From: Paenibacillus_V sp046244365
Lineage (GTDB): Bacteria > Bacillota > Bacilli > Paenibacillales > NBRC-103111
Assembly: GCF_046244365.1 (NCBI RefSeq)
Contig: NZ_CP176395.1
Coordinates: 5,952,001 to 6,016,000, forward strand
DNA length: 64,000 nucleotides
Reading direction: 5' to 3'
Shown piece after piece: positions 16,611-24,360 of this stretch. A program made the position numbers and the translations under genes. Below the pieces are notes generated by a model, which was given only the letters and a program-made list of their open reading frames with translations, did not search any database and was not told the origin of the DNA. Every line of letters begins with the position of its first letter. Positions within the stretch are counted from its first letter, which is position 1.

Positions 16611-17801
16611 TTTTCCTTCGGTCGACATTCGCGGAACGAACGTGACCGGTATGTGATGCTCCTTGATTTCGGCAGGCTGCGCGTATGGATCCAGCCCGGC
16701 TTTTTCCAGCTTACGGCCTTCCCCCAAATGCGTAAGGAGCCATTCGATCATAAGCTTGGCCTGCCTCTTATGCGGAATCGCGAAGGTGCTCATGCTCGGA
16801 TAGCTGTCCCTCGCGAATGCTTCATCGTTGATCCCGATGACTTGGAATTGCTCCGGAACCGCATAGCCTCGCTCCAGAAGCTTCATCATGACGCCGAAGG
16901 CGACATGATCGTCAAAGCCGATCATGCCGACAGGCCCCGTCGAGCCGGCCGCCGCCCGAATTCGGACGATCTCCTCGATCGCCTGCTCCGCGCTGCGATC
17001 CGACATTTCGACGACATGGACGCCGCAGTTTTTCGGGAGTGCCAGGCACCCCTCCGTAAATCCGCCACGCCTCTGCCGATCGGTTGCTTCGGCCGACTTG
17101 GAGCCCAGGTAAATAAGCGTGCCGCAGCCTTTTGCATGCAAGTAACGAACCGCTTGGACGCATGCGGCGTAAAAGTCGAGATTGACGATGCCGACCGCGG
17201 CATCCGACGGCCACTCCCAGGCATTGAACAGCATGATCGGCGTTTCGCTGCCTACGAGGCGCTTGATCGATTCATGACTCATCGTCAAACCGTGACAAAA
17301 CAAGCCGTCTACGCGGCGTTCCAGCAGCGCTTCAAGATGGCGCTTCTCCTTGGCCGGATTCAAGCGGGAGGAAAATACGGACAAATGATACCCGCATTGA
17401 TGGGCCAAGTTCTCCATCTCCTCCGCCAGTTGGCCGAAATAGCTGCCGAAGCCCGGAATCAGCATGCCCAGCTCGTTCGTTCGCTGCTTGCTGAGGCTTG
17501 CGGCCATCCGGTTCTTGCGGTAGCCGAGCCGGCTGGCGGCCTCTTCCACCTTACGGATGACTTCATCCGAAAGCGGCACGTCGCGGCGGTTGAGCACGTT
17601 CGATACAGTGGCGATGGATACCCCCGCTTCCTCCGCAACGTTCACTACGGTCACCGTTCGATTCTGGCTGCGTCCGGACCGCTTGGGTGCCGAGGCTGTC
17701 GCCGCCTTAGAAGCCGTTTTGTCCGTCGGCTCCGTCATGGCCGACTCGTCCTTATCCTTTACGCCGTTCTGCCCGGCCTGTTCGTCCTTGCTTTCTTTCA
17801 C
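16605..17801 (-). CDS. LacI family transcriptional repressor
   Basis: A 398-residue regulator with an unusually long, charged N-terminal tail of about 47 residues before the LacI helix-turn-helix (VTVVNVAEEAGVSIATVSNV, then the hinge region LGYRKNRMAASLS). A periplasmic-binding-like sensor domain follows. GTG 17799-17801 is chosen because it forms a GTGA overlap with the upstream GH88 stop, a translational coupling signature, with AAGGGG about 11 bases away; ATG starts further in would shorten the tail. It is the second gene of the GH88 operon, and the two TTTAAACGTTTAAA sites upstream of GH88 are its likely operators, making it autoregulated. Inferred inducer: a product of GH88. Confidence 0.9.
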   Translation of the reverse strand: MKESKDEQAGQNGVKDKDESAMTEPTDKTASKAATASAPKRSGRSQNRTVTVVNVAEEAGVSIATVSNVLNRRDVPLSDEVIRKVEEAASRLGYRKNRMAASLSKQRTNELGMLIPGFGSYFGQLAEEMENLAHQCGYHLSVFSSRLNPAKEKRHLEALLERRVDGLFCHGLTMSHESIKRLVGSETPIMLFNAWEWPSDAAVGIVNLDFYAACVQAVRYLHAKGCGTLIYLGSKSAEATDRQRRGGFTEGCLALPKNCGVHVVEMSDRSAEQAIEEIVRIRAAAGSTGPVGMIGFDDHVAFGVMMKLLERGYAVPEQFQVIGINDEAFARDSYPSMSTFAIPHKRQAKLMIEWLLTHLGEGRKLEKAGLDPYAQPAEIKEHHIPVTFVPRMSTEGKG

Positions 17802-18922
17802 TCGTACCAATACCCCTTATGTCCTTTTTCCAAGCGCATGAGCGCTTCCAAGTAATAGTAGTCTCCCCAAACGTTGAAGCCGTCCGGTGCGAGATTTCCT
17901 CTGACGTGATAAGAGCCGTGCTTGATAAAGCCTTGGGCATCCTTCTCGCCGACCGTCGAATAACGGTTCACTAGCGATGTCAAGCTCCGATTCACCGCTT
18001 CCCGCAGGTAAGCCGCATCGGGATCATTCTCTTCGAGATGCGAAAGGATTTCGAGCATCCCGCACGCCGCGATCGCGGAAGCCGAGCTGTCCCGGTACGT
18101 TTCGGCCGTAACCGGCACGTTGAAATCCCAGTACGCCACTTCGTCCTCGGGTAGATGCGCGACGAAATAGCGGGCGAGCCGCTTAGCCGTTTCGAGAAAC
18201 GTCTTCTCTCCAGTATATCGGAAAGAAAGCGCAAATCCATAAATGCCCCAAGCCTGCCCGCGTGTCCAGGTAGAGCCGTTCTGATAGCCCTGGTGCGTAC
18301 TGCCGCCGATCGGCTGGCCGGTCTCGGGCACGAAATGGAACGTATGGTACGACGAATCGTCGCCGCGAACGAGAAAGCGCTGGCTCTTCTTCGCATGAAG
18401 CAAGGCGATTTCCCGATATCGGGCTTCGCCGGTTTGCTCATAGGCCCAGTATAATAGAGGCAGATTCATCAAGCAATCGATGATGATGCGTCCCCCGTTA
18501 TCCGGATCGCCCTTCGGCCCCCACGCTTGAATATATTCGCCCTCCGGACGCCAGCGGTTCAAGAGAACGTCAGCCGCTTGAAGCGTCAACCGCTTGGCGT
18601 TCTCGTCCTTCTCGATCATCCACTGGGCCTTCGAGGACAGCGAGTAAAGAAAGCCGATATCGTGATGATCCAGCGCGCGCATCGCTTCGATGCGTTCCCG
18701 GAAGCTTTCGATCGTTCCGCCGGCCGCCTCGGCAAAAGCCTTGTCTCCGCTATATTCGTAGCACAGCCACAGGATTCCGCTCCAAAACCCGTCCGTCCAA
18801 TCCGTATTCGGATTCAGCTGATAAACGCCGTCCGATTCGCTTACATGCGGGAATTGTCCGTCAAACCTTGCTATATTCGCTTTCGTCACAGCAACGGCGT
18901 CTTCAATCGCCTGCTTCCACAT
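17798..18922 (-). CDS. Glycoside hydrolase family 88 (unsaturated glucuronyl hydrolase)
   Basis: A 374-residue alpha6/alpha6-barrel enzyme. DHHDIGFLYSLSS (~84-96) and GGRIIIDCLMNLPLLYWA (~143-160) hold the two Asp residues that correspond to D88 and D149 of Bacillus UGL, which hydrate the double bond of unsaturated uronic acids made by polysaccharide lyases. STWTRGQAWGIYGFA and PVTAETYRDSSASAIAACG are further family blocks. There is no signal peptide, so it acts in the cytoplasm on imported disaccharides. ATG 18922 follows GGGAG. It heads an operon with LacI. No lyase or transporter for such sugars is adjacent, so import must come from elsewhere or from the 23-26 kb transporter. Confidence 0.92.
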   Translation of the reverse strand: MWKQAIEDAVAVTKANIARFDGQFPHVSESDGVYQLNPNTDWTDGFWSGILWLCYEYSGDKAFAEAAGGTIESFRERIEAMRALDHHDIGFLYSLSSKAQWMIEKDENAKRLTLQAADVLLNRWRPEGEYIQAWGPKGDPDNGGRIIIDCLMNLPLLYWAYEQTGEARYREIALLHAKKSQRFLVRGDDSSYHTFHFVPETGQPIGGSTHQGYQNGSTWTRGQAWGIYGFALSFRYTGEKTFLETAKRLARYFVAHLPEDEVAYWDFNVPVTAETYRDSSASAIAACGMLEILSHLEENDPDAAYLREAVNRSLTSLVNRYSTVGEKDAQGFIKHGSYHVRGNLAPDGFNVWGDYYYLEALMRLEKGHKGYWYE

Positions 18923-18940
18923 TCACAACACGCTCCCATT

Positions 18941-18994
18941 ATTTAAACGTTTAAATACAAATAAAATGTACACTTTAAACGTTTAAACTGTCAA
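18941..18994 (-). promoter_or_regulatory. GH88-lacI promoter with paired LacI operators
   Basis: On the minus strand a consensus -35 TTGACA (18994-18989) is followed 18 bp later by TACATT (18970-18965). The perfect palindrome TTTAAACGTTTAAA fills the spacer (18974-18987), and a second one, ATTTAAACGTTTAAAT (18941-18956), falls just past the predicted start. Centres are 32 bp apart, about three helical turns. The central CG is typical of LacI-family operators. Confidence 0.85.
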
Positions 18995-19112
18995 TCCTTT
19001 TTTGTAAGCGCGCACATTGGATTTTCGGGAGTTCTTCGCGCAATCGAGCCGTTATGTACATTTCATTCACTTTAATGTATATTTATTCACATTATAGAAG
19101 GAGGGATTTTTC

Positions 19113-19576
19113 ATGCATTTTCTAAGCCTTTGCGATTTGTCCCGGATTCAAATAAACGAAATTTTCACATTGGCCGATCGGCTCTCTGCTTCTCCTCATG
19201 CAAGACCGTTAAGCGGAAAAACGTATGTGCTTTTTTAGCGACGGTGGGCAAGCCCTCCCTTGAAAATAACCGCAATTACACGTTTTACGCGGACCTGGAT
19301 GCCGCACTCCCCGGCAGCGACGTCATCTTGACGGACAGCTTGCTCGCCGATAGGCGTAACGAGAGCTATTTGCATCGTTATCAAATCACGCTGGAGCGAA
19401 TGCGTAAGGCGAACGAGCAAGCTCTGCTCAATCCTTGTCCGCCCTTTTACCGGAACGAAGAGGTTAGCATCGACGCTATCGCTTCCGAATATTTCGTCGG
19501 CTATGATTTCAAGAAAGTACTGATTACGGTTCAGCAAGCGGTTCTTCTCTACTGCAGCGGCATAACAAGCATATAA
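19113..19576 (+). pseudogene. Aspartate/ornithine carbamoyltransferase-like remnant
   Basis: A ribosome site AGGAGGG and ATG 19113 open a frame, MHFLSLCDLSRIQINEIF through RPLSGKTYVLF, matching the N-terminal ~45 residues of the aspartate/ornithine carbamoyltransferase family, and it then hits TAG at about 19236. A different frame (about 19270-19576) encodes a C-terminal segment, YADLDAALPGSDVILTDSLL, then YQITLERMRKANEQALLNPC and PPFYRNEEVS, which matches the family's ornithine/aspartate-binding domain. Roughly 150-200 central residues, including the carbamoyl-phosphate motif, are missing. The gene is inactivated by an internal deletion plus frameshift. Confidence 0.8.
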
Positions 19577-19580
19577 GCGC

Positions 19581-19628
19581 AAAAAAAACCTTTTGCCCGC
19601 AGCCCGTAAGCCGCTAGCAAAAGGTTTT
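19581..19628. terminator. Bidirectional terminator between the pseudogene and kbl
   Basis: AACCTTTTGC/GCAAAAGGTT arms flanked by an A8 run on the left and TTTT on the right; it can end transcription from both converging units. Confidence 0.85.
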
Positions 19629-19638
19629 CTACGTTTTC

Positions 19639-20820
19639 TTATCCGATGAGGCCAAACTCTTTCCCGACCTTCGCCAGCTTCTCCAGCGCAAAATCGAGAT
19701 CCTGACGCGTATGCGTCGCCGTAACGATCAGCCGTACGCGGCCTTTGTCCAACGCCACGGTAGGGTAAACGATGCCTTGCGCAAAAATGCCTTCCTGCAG
19801 CAAACGGTCGGACACCTTCATCGTTTGCGCCGGATCGCCGATAATAATCGGCACGATAGGCGTTTCGCTAGCGCCGGTGTCGAAGCCGAGCTTCTTCAGC
19901 GAATCGCGGAAATAGTTCGCGTTGCCCCACAGCGTCTCCATCAGCTCCCCGCCGCTCTTCTTCAGCACGCGCACGGCCGCAAGACAAGTTGCCGCAACCG
20001 ATGGCGGCTGGGAAGTGCTGAACAGGAACGGACGCGCTTTATGAATCAGGAAGTCCTTCAGAACTTGCGGACCTGCCATGTACCCGCCGACAGCGCCGAT
20101 TGCCTTCGACAACGTGCCGACTTGAATGTGCACGCGTCCGTTCAGGCCGAAATGATCGGTCGAGCCTTTGCCGTTCGTACCGAGCACCCCGCTCGCATGG
20201 GCATCGTCGACATAAACGATCGCATCGTATTTCTCGGCGAGCTCGACGATCGCGGGCAGCGGCGCAATGTCGCCATCCATGCTGAACACGCCGTCCGTGA
20301 CCACTACGCGGGAGCGGAAGCTACCGCTTTCCTTCAGCCGCTGTTCGAGCTGATCCATATCTTTATGGGCGAAAATTTTACGGTTCGCCTTGGTCAGCCG
20401 AATCCCGTCGATGATGCTCGCATGATTGAGCTCATCGCTGATGACAACGTCGTCGGCGCTAAGCATGGAACCGAGAATCCCCTGGTTCGTCGTAAAGCCG
20501 GATTGGAACACGAGCGTAGCTTCCGTTCCTTTGAAGGCAGCCAGCTCCTGCTCGAGCTGATCGTGAATCGCCAGCGTTCCGGTAATCGTGCGCACGGAGC
20601 CGCTTCCGACGCCGTACGTTTCGATCGCTTCGATCGCCGCCTTCTCCAGATCCGGATGGCTAGTCAAGCCTAGGTAGTTATTGGACGACATCTGCAGCAC
20701 CTTGCGTCCGTTCAGCTCCATCCAGGAGCCGGAGCCGCTTTGCCACACGGTTAACGGCCGGTACCTGCCGTCCTGCTTCAATTGGTCGAGCTCTGCCGCC
20801 AAATGGTTGAAATTCGCCAT
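19639..20820 (-). CDS. kbl: Glycine C-acetyltransferase (2-amino-3-ketobutyrate CoA ligase)
   Basis: A 393-residue PLP enzyme of the alpha-oxoamine synthase family, which converts 2-amino-3-ketobutyrate and CoA into glycine and acetyl-CoA. Visible motifs: SSNNYLGLTSHP (~44-55), GTLAIHDQLEQELAAFKG, FSMDGDIAPLP, YVDDAHASGVLG (PLP ring binding) and TLSKAIGAVGGY with the Schiff-base Lys. ATG 20818-20820 lies behind GGAGG; a start 5 codons upstream is less well placed. It acts after Tdh, encoded 226 bp upstream on the same strand, which is the classic threonine degradation pair. BioF is an alternative family member, but the tdh neighbour settles it. Confidence 0.95.
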   Translation of the reverse strand: MANFNHLAAELDQLKQDGRYRPLTVWQSGSGSWMELNGRKVLQMSSNNYLGLTSHPDLEKAAIEAIETYGVGSGSVRTITGTLAIHDQLEQELAAFKGTEATLVFQSGFTTNQGILGSMLSADDVVISDELNHASIIDGIRLTKANRKIFAHKDMDQLEQRLKESGSFRSRVVVTDGVFSMDGDIAPLPAIVELAEKYDAIVYVDDAHASGVLGTNGKGSTDHFGLNGRVHIQVGTLSKAIGAVGGYMAGPQVLKDFLIHKARPFLFSTSQPPSVAATCLAAVRVLKKSGGELMETLWGNANYFRDSLKKLGFDTGASETPIVPIIIGDPAQTMKVSDRLLQEGIFAQGIVYPTVALDKGRVRLIVTATHTRQDLDFALEKLAKVGKEFGLIG

Positions 20821-20880
20821 CGAATACGCCTCCAATGATCGTTCCGTAATATTTCAATGAAACACAATACAGCTGCGGAT

Positions 20881-20996
20881 TGCTATAAGGGCCTCCAGCC
20901 TTCCATTGAACTCGCGTTCCAGGAACTTCTTTAATGGTAGAACGCGAGTTCAAAGGCGGCACACAGCGAAGCTCCTTTACGAGCACCGTTATAGCA
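20881..20996 (-). repeat. Compound inverted-repeat element, copy A
   Basis: A 116 bp element between tdh and kbl. It is bounded by TGCTATAA/TTATAGCA and holds an inner inverted repeat GAACTCGCGTTC/GAACGCGAGTTC. Read on the minus strand, its flanks GTGTGCCGCCTTTGAACTCG and GAGTTCAATGGAAGGC match copies at 23373-23486 and 27510-27611. It is probably transcribed within the tdh-kbl operon. Confidence 0.8.
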
Positions 20997-21045
20997 TCCT
21001 CCGCATCGGTGTTTCTCCTAATTTTTACGGAAATTCTGTGATACT

Positions 21046-22089
21046 CTACTCATGTATAAAAACGATTTTGCCGCACTTGCCCGACGTCATCAGCTCGAAA
21101 GCTTCTTCGAACTGCTCCAGCTTCATCCGGTGCGTAATGAGCGGCTTCAGGTCGATCCGGCCGCGCTCGAGCAGCCCTTTCATCTGGTACCACGTGTCGT
21201 ACATTTTCCGTCCGGTAATGCCTTCTACGCGCAGCCCTTTGAAAATGATATGACGCGAAAGGTCGAGCGATACTTCCTTCGTCGGAATGCCGAGCAGCGA
21301 AACGCGTCCTGCATTCGCTGCCGCTTCAAAGCCGTCGCGGATCGCGGCAGGGTGACCGGACATTTCCAGCACGACCTCTACGCCTTCCCCGCCCGTCTGC
21401 TCGCGAAGCGTTTCGGCCATCGGCACCTCGGCGCTGTTGATCAGTACGTCGGCTCCCATCGACTTCGCCATGTCAAGCCGGTACGGATTGATATCCACCG
21501 CGAAAATCGTGCCCGCTCCGCAGGCCTTCGCCACCTGAATGGCCATCAGCCCGATCGGACCGACGCCGATGACGGCGACCGACTTGCCGACAATGTCGCC
21601 CGATAGCACGGTTTGCACGGCATTTCCCAGCGGATCCTGCAAGCAGGCGATTTCAAACGGCATATCCTTGCTGTTATGAATGACATTGCTCGCCTTGACG
21701 ATCGCATATTTCGCGAAGCAGCCCGGCGCCGTAATACCGAAGCTCTTCGTATACGGGCAAACGTGCGCATTGCCTGTGCGGCAAGCCCTGCAAACGCCGC
21801 AGACGATATGCCCTTCGCCTGAAACATGATCGCCCACCTTGACGTTCGTCACATTTTCGCCTATCGCTTCGACGATCCCGGCAAACTCATGTCCGAAAAC
21901 GTTCGGGGTAACGACCGTGCTTTCGGCCCACTGATCCCATTTGTAAATATGCACGTCGGTTCCGCATAAAGAAGTCGCTTTCACGCGCACGAACACTTCA
22001 TCCGGCCCGAACGTCGGCACCGGCACTTCTTTATAGACGGCCCCGGGCCCACGCGTTTCCTTGACGAGTCCCCACATCATTTCAGTCAT
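21046..22089 (-). CDS. tdh: L-threonine 3-dehydrogenase
   Basis: A 347-residue zinc-dependent medium-chain dehydrogenase oxidising L-threonine to 2-amino-3-ketobutyrate with NAD. The catalytic zinc cysteine lies in ATSLCGTDVHIYKWDQW, followed by GHEFAGIV; CGVCRACRTGNAHVC is the structural zinc loop with four cysteines; and VIGVGPIGLMAIQ is the Rossmann dinucleotide motif. ATG 22087-22089 follows AAGGGGG. It heads the tdh-kbl operon. The promoter at 22249-22277 is flanked by TTGTACAA palindromes, and a divergent XRE-cupin regulator gene lies upstream. Confidence 0.95.
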   Translation of the reverse strand: MTEMMWGLVKETRGPGAVYKEVPVPTFGPDEVFVRVKATSLCGTDVHIYKWDQWAESTVVTPNVFGHEFAGIVEAIGENVTNVKVGDHVSGEGHIVCGVCRACRTGNAHVCPYTKSFGITAPGCFAKYAIVKASNVIHNSKDMPFEIACLQDPLGNAVQTVLSGDIVGKSVAVIGVGPIGLMAIQVAKACGAGTIFAVDINPYRLDMAKSMGADVLINSAEVPMAETLREQTGGEGVEVVLEMSGHPAAIRDGFEAAANAGRVSLLGIPTKEVSLDLSRHIIFKGLRVEGITGRKMYDTWYQMKGLLERGRIDLKPLITHRMKLEQFEEAFELMTSGKCGKIVFIHE

Positions 22090-22237
22090 CCGTAATCCCC
22101 CTTATGAAATGAACACCTATCCCGTAAAATCGGCTTCGCCTATGTACATGTTCGCTTCGTCTTTATGGCGACGAACGACTGAGCGTTACCGATTGTTTGA
22201 TACGACATGATAGAGTGATCAAAGCTAATTGATGTTG

Positions 22238-22277
22238 TTGTACAATATATTATACATATGTGCGTTATATTGTACAA
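22238..22277 (-). promoter_or_regulatory. tdh promoter with two TTGTACAA palindromes
   Basis: On the minus strand, TTGTAC (22277-22272) serves as -35, with a 17 bp spacer and a perfect -10 TATAAT (22254-22249). The palindrome TTGTACAA occurs at 22270-22277, covering the -35, and at 22238-22245, covering the predicted start. Centres are 32 bp apart. This looks like a paired operator, most likely for the divergent XRE-cupin protein. Confidence 0.7.
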
Positions 22278-22435
22278 TGGGGATTTTGACGATTTCTTCG
22301 AATGCTTAGGTAGTTGTCGTCAAACTCGGCCGATAAGCCTTTATGTAAGCGGATTTGTTCCGGGCTATCATGCATTTCGGCATGTGTGTTCCGGCAGTAG
22401 GTAATAGGCTCGGGGACGGCTGTCACTTTTTTCAT
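22265..22435 (-). CDS. Possible small protein, unknown function
   Basis: A 56-residue frame starting MKKVTAVPEPITYCRNTHAE and ending RRNRQNPHCTI. GAAGGAGAAG lies upstream, but about 15 bases from this ATG. It contains two cysteines and several histidines, which could suggest metal binding, but I recognise no family. Its 3' end overlaps the tdh promoter palindrome, so it may be spurious. It is the only candidate gene in the 22090-22587 gap. Confidence 0.3.
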   Translation of the reverse strand: MKKVTAVPEPITYCRNTHAEMHDSPEQIRLHKGLSAEFDDNYLSIRRNRQNPHCTI

Positions 22436-22587
22436 CGCGTTACTCACTTCTCCTTCATCATATGCGTTTCTATGAAGAACGTCAATTATATTGCACAAAC
22501 GTACAACATAACGACCGACACTCCGGTTGCTGTCGAACGGCCACTCGTATAATATAGAAAACAGAACTCAACAAACCGGAGGCACTT

Positions 22588-23151
22588 ATGGAAATAACGG
22601 AACCCATTCATAAAAAAATCGGCAAAAACCTGCAAGCGATCCGAAAGGCTCGTGCGCTATCCCTCGATCAAGTAGCGGAGTTAACGGGCGTCAGCAAAGC
22701 GATGCTCGGTCAAATCGAGCGCGGCGATTCGAATCCGACGATATCGGTGCTGTGGAAAATAGTAAACGGCCTGCGCATCTCCTTCACTTCCTTGATCGAG
22801 AATGACACCGCCAAAGTACTGATCGTCCGCCGCGACGATTTGACGCCCTTGCTCGAAGAGGAAGGGGCCTATCGGGTATTCCCGTTCTTCCCGTTCAACC
22901 AGCAAAAACATTTCGAAATCTATACCGTCGAAATGGACGCGGGCTGCAGCCATACGTCGGAAGCGCATAACGAAGGCGTCGAAGAATACATTCTCGTCAT
23001 CGACGGCGAGCTGGACGTCCGTTTCGAGCAGGAATCCCACCGTGTCAAAGCGGGGAGCGGCATCCACTTTACCGCCGACCAGCCACATACTTACGTCAAC
23101 TCGGCTGACACCGTCACCAAGTATTACACCTTGATTTACTATCCGGAGTAA
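22588..23151 (+). CDS. XRE family regulator with C-terminal cupin
   Basis: A 187-residue protein. Residues ~10-65 form an XRE helix-turn-helix (GKNLQAIRKARALSLDQVAE, then GVSKAMLGQIERGDSNPTI). Residues ~105-185 form a single cupin domain (HTSEAHNEGVEEYILVIDGE, then GSGIHFTADQPHTYVNS) that probably binds an amino-acid-like effector. ATG 22588 follows GGAGG; a -10 TATAAT is at 22548-22553. Members of this architecture often control adjacent amino acid catabolism genes. The divergent tdh-kbl operon with its paired palindromes is the obvious target, and a related TTGCACAA word at 22491-22498 may be autoregulatory. Confidence 0.9.
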   Translation: MEITEPIHKKIGKNLQAIRKARALSLDQVAELTGVSKAMLGQIERGDSNPTISVLWKIVNGLRISFTSLIENDTAKVLIVRRDDLTPLLEEEGAYRVFPFFPFNQQKHFEIYTVEMDAGCSHTSEAHNEGVEEYILVIDGELDVRFEQESHRVKAGSGIHFTADQPHTYVNSADTVTKYYTLIYYPE

Positions 23152-23280
23152 AAGGAAAGCTAATCCTTTCCCAGTAAAAAGAATTACAGAATGCCAACCG
23201 CCGCTCTATACGCATACGCCTGCACTAGCGCTTAGGCCCTACTAAAGTGGCCTAAATAGGCCACATCATATGATCATGAG

Positions 23281-23315
23281 CCCCCGGCAGAATATTTCCT
23301 GCCGGGAGTTTTTAT
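23281..23315 (+). terminator. Terminator of the XRE-cupin gene
   Basis: CCCGGCAG and CTGCCGGG pair around a short AT loop, followed by AGTTTTTAT. Confidence 0.9.
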
Positions 23316-23372
23316 ATACTTTCCTCCAATGGCCGATGATCGGGAATTACTTTAGGAGAATGAGCGGGCGGA

Positions 23373-23486
23373 GCATGATATAACGGTCGGATAGTTTACG
23401 GGCCGACTTTTGAATTCGCGTTCAACCTTAAACCCTAATCATAGGAACGCGGATTCAATGGAAGGCAGGAGGCCGTTATATCGTGC
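23373..23486 (+). repeat. Compound inverted-repeat element, copy B
   Basis: A 114 bp element bounded by 14 bp arms GCATGATATAACGG/CCGTTATATCGTGC (one mismatch), with an inner inverted repeat GAATTCGCGTTC/GAACGCGGATTC. It follows the XRE terminator and precedes the end of the ABC permease operon. The right flank GATTCAATGGAAGGCAGGAG is nearly identical to copy A in minus orientation. Confidence 0.8.
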
Positions 23487-23513
23487 GTAGTCACCGAATT
23501 CTCCTTGATAACC

Positions 23514-24341
23514 CTACTTCGAGCCCGTCAAAGCAATCCCCTCGATAAACGACCGCTGGAACACCAGGAACAACACGATCATCGGCCATATCGCCAGCAC
23601 CGACCCGGCCATCATCGTCGGATAATCCGTCGTATGCTCCCCCTGCAAAGAGGCGAGACCGACGGACAGCACCATTTTTTCCGGCGAATTGTTGACGATC
23701 ATCGGCCACATCAAGTCGTTCCACGACCACAGTATCGTAAAAATCGCCAACGCCACGAGCCCCGATTTCGCCAGCGGCAGCATGATCCGCCAGAAGATCG
23801 TAAACTGGTTGCAGCCGTCAAGCTTGGCCGCCTCCTCCATCTCCTTCGGCATCGTCATGAAAAACTGCCGCAGCAGGAACGTCCCGAACGCGCTGAACAA
23901 ACCCGGCACGATCAGCGCTTGCAGCGAGTTCAGCCACCCGAGATGCTTCATGATCATGTACTGCGGAATGATAAACACTTGTCCCGGCACCATGAGCACG
24001 GACAGCATCAGCAGAAACAAGAAGTTTCGTCCCGGGAACTCCAGCCGTGCGAACGCATACGCCGCCAGCGCGCAGAAGATCAGCTGTCCGATCGTTTTGG
24101 CGACCGTCGTGACGATCGTATTCCAGTAAAACGTCAAGAACGGCAGCGCGTCGATGACATTGGAGTAATTGCTCCAGCGGAACGTTTTCGGGAAAATAAC
24201 CGGCGGAATTTGCGTCGATTCTCCCAGCGATTTGACGCTCGTAAGCAGCATCCAAATAAACGGAACGACCATGACGATCGCGCCCAGCACAAGAATGAGA
24301 TGCACGATCGCCTTTCCTCGGTTGAATGGTTTCGCACCCAT
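23514..24341 (-). CDS. Sugar ABC transporter permease (MalG type)
   Basis: A 275-residue inner-membrane permease of the carbohydrate uptake transporter 1 family, with about six membrane helices (first at ~13-35). The EAA loop EEAAKLDGCNQFTIFWRIMLP (quoted in part, ~165-185) contacts the ATPase. ATG 24339-24341 follows GGGAGGG. It is third in an operon: binding protein, MalF-type permease, MalG-type permease. No ATPase gene is present, as usual for Firmicutes that share an MsmX-like ATPase. Confidence 0.93.
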   Translation of the reverse strand: MGAKPFNRGKAIVHLILVLGAIVMVVPFIWMLLTSVKSLGESTQIPPVIFPKTFRWSNYSNVIDALPFLTFYWNTIVTTVAKTIGQLIFCALAAYAFARLEFPGRNFLFLLMLSVLMVPGQVFIIPQYMIMKHLGWLNSLQALIVPGLFSAFGTFLLRQFFMTMPKEMEEAAKLDGCNQFTIFWRIMLPLAKSGLVALAIFTILWSWNDLMWPMIVNNSPEKMVLSVGLASLQGEHTTDYPTMMAGSVLAIWPMIVLFLVFQRSFIEGIALTGSK

Positions 24342-24360
24342 GCCGCATCCCTCCCTAACG

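Noticed and set aside
20881..20996. T-box or amino acid riboswitch before kbl
   Set aside because: No T-box sequence or antiterminator/terminator pair is visible, and related copies lie at unrelated genes.
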